From Scleroderma bovista (lineage: Eukaryota > Basidiomycota > Agaricomycetes > Boletales > Sclerodermataceae): a stretch of DNA of 29,065 nt. The translations under genes and the position numbers were made by a program. The stretch lies in NCBI GenBank assembly GCA_037178675.1, contig JAYMGJ010000770.1:1-29065 (forward strand), given 5' to 3'. The stretch's first letter is position 1, and each line of letters opens with the position of its first letter. Shown piece after piece: positions 28,178 through 29,065 of the stretch. Below the pieces are notes generated by a model that saw only the letters and a list, made by a program, of their open reading frames with translations, did not search any database and was not told the origin of the DNA.

Positions 28178-29065
28178 CTGAAAGAAGCATCAGTACCCTC
28201 TACCCCTCATCTCCGACCTACTCGACTCTCCAAGTTGGGCAAAGGTCTATACTAAAATTGATCTTCGACATGCTTACCACCTGGTTCACATTGCCGAAGG
28301 TGATGAGTGGAAAACCACCTTCAGGACTTGCTATGGCTCATATGAGTGGCAGGTGATGCCCTTCAATCTCACCAATGCCCCTGCAGCCTTTCAGCGATTT
28401 GTCAACTCGGTCTTCACGGACATGCTTGATGTCTGTGTCGTAGTCTACCTCAATGACATCTTAGTCTACTCGGACAACATGGAGGACCATACTGAACACG
28501 TTCGGGAAGTGCTTCGGCGACTCCGCCAGCACAAGCTTTACGCCAAGCCCGAAAAGTGTGAGTTCCATTCGGACTCGGTGGAGTACCTCGGGTACTTCCT
28601 CTCCCCCGACGTTTTGACAATGTCACAAGACAAAGTCAAGACAATCTGTGATTGGCCTGAACCTCACAAGGTGAAGGTCATTCAGTCCTTCCTGGGCTTC
28701 GCGAACTTTTACCGTTGATTTATCTTCAATTACTCCGATATAGTGATTCCATTAACTCGGTTGACACAGAAAGATACCCCCTGGGATTTCTCTGACGTCT
28801 GCCGATGGTCATTCAACCAACTCAAGGAGGCCTTCACTACCGCTCCCACCCTCACCCACTTCCAGCCAGGCGCCCAACTGACGGTCAAGACTGATGCATC
28901 GGACTACGTGATCACCGGTATCCTATCCATCACAGGTTCAGATGACAAGATACGACCGATTGTGTTCTACTCTCGCATTCTGACTGTGCCCAAGCTGAAC
29001 TACAATATGCACGACAAGGAGCTCCTCGCTATCTTTGAGGCCTTCAAGACCTGGCATCATTATCT
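28178..29065 (+). pseudogene. Gypsy3: 5'-truncated Gypsy pol fragment (reverse transcriptase, RNase H), runs off window
   Basis: Plus-strand copy closely related to Gypsy2. It starts abruptly inside the reverse transcriptase at [20 protein letters not shown]; everything upstream is missing. The frame is open to a TGA at 28716-28718, the same codon that is TGA in Gypsy2 (9748-9750). It then stays open through RNase H (ASDYVITGILSITGSDDKI) to the window end. The catalytic YLDD is YLND (28446-28457), and FGLTN is FNLTN; both include CpG-to-CpA changes relative to Gypsy2. Dead by three separate criteria. Confidence 0.92.

Noticed and set aside
1..29065. UGA reassigned to arginine in this organism
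   Set aside because: TGA at Arg positions and TAA/TAG ends of most genes are suggestive. However, CGA is still used for Arg in the paralogous copies, non-coding LTR differences show the same CpG transitions, and frameshifts accompany the stops. Decay is simpler.

Overview
The window looks like a repeat-rich stretch of a basidiomycete (probably Agaricomycete) nuclear genome. The evidence is chromodomain Ty3/Gypsy elements, a Ty1/Copia element, the N-terminal part of a KDZ-type DNA transposase with its CxC2-like cysteine cluster, and several genes with 46-63 nt GT...AG introns. No bacterial signals, rRNA, tRNA or CRISPR were found. About two thirds of the window is retrotransposon.

Layout. 1-3921: the 5' two thirds of a minus-strand Gypsy element (Gypsy1), with one LTR, gag and a decayed pol. 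3922-4901: AT-rich DNA with small palindromic repeats. 4902-5660: the RNase H end of a Copia element. 5661-13316: a complete but decayed minus-strand Gypsy element (Gypsy2) with two 624 bp LTRs. It carries an extra intact, spliced gene on the opposite strand between integrase and the 3' LTR. 13317-about 20290: the rest of a minus-strand Copia element, carrying an internal tandem duplication and an inserted solo Gypsy LTR with a perfect 5 bp target duplication. About 20290-20837: KDZ transposase N-terminus. 21623-27837: three multi-exon, non-retroviral genes of types I associate with expanded Agaricomycete families; one gives a consistent eight-exon, 887-codon model. 28178-29065: a plus-strand, 5'-truncated Gypsy fragment (Gypsy3).

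How the parts work. The two Gypsy elements share two expression signals that can be read directly and that covary between copies. The first is a -1 frameshift site at the gag/pol junction: an A AAA AAA heptamer, a 6 nt spacer and a hairpin. The second is a 10-11 nt match between the predicted mRNA 5' end and the primer-binding region beside the LTR, as in self-primed Tf1/sushi-type chromoviruses.

Decay. Most premature stops are TGA where Arg CGA is expected. At three sites a paralogous copy in the window still has Arg (CGA or CGC), and most are preceded by T. This points to CpG (TCG-biased) transition decay of methylated repeats.
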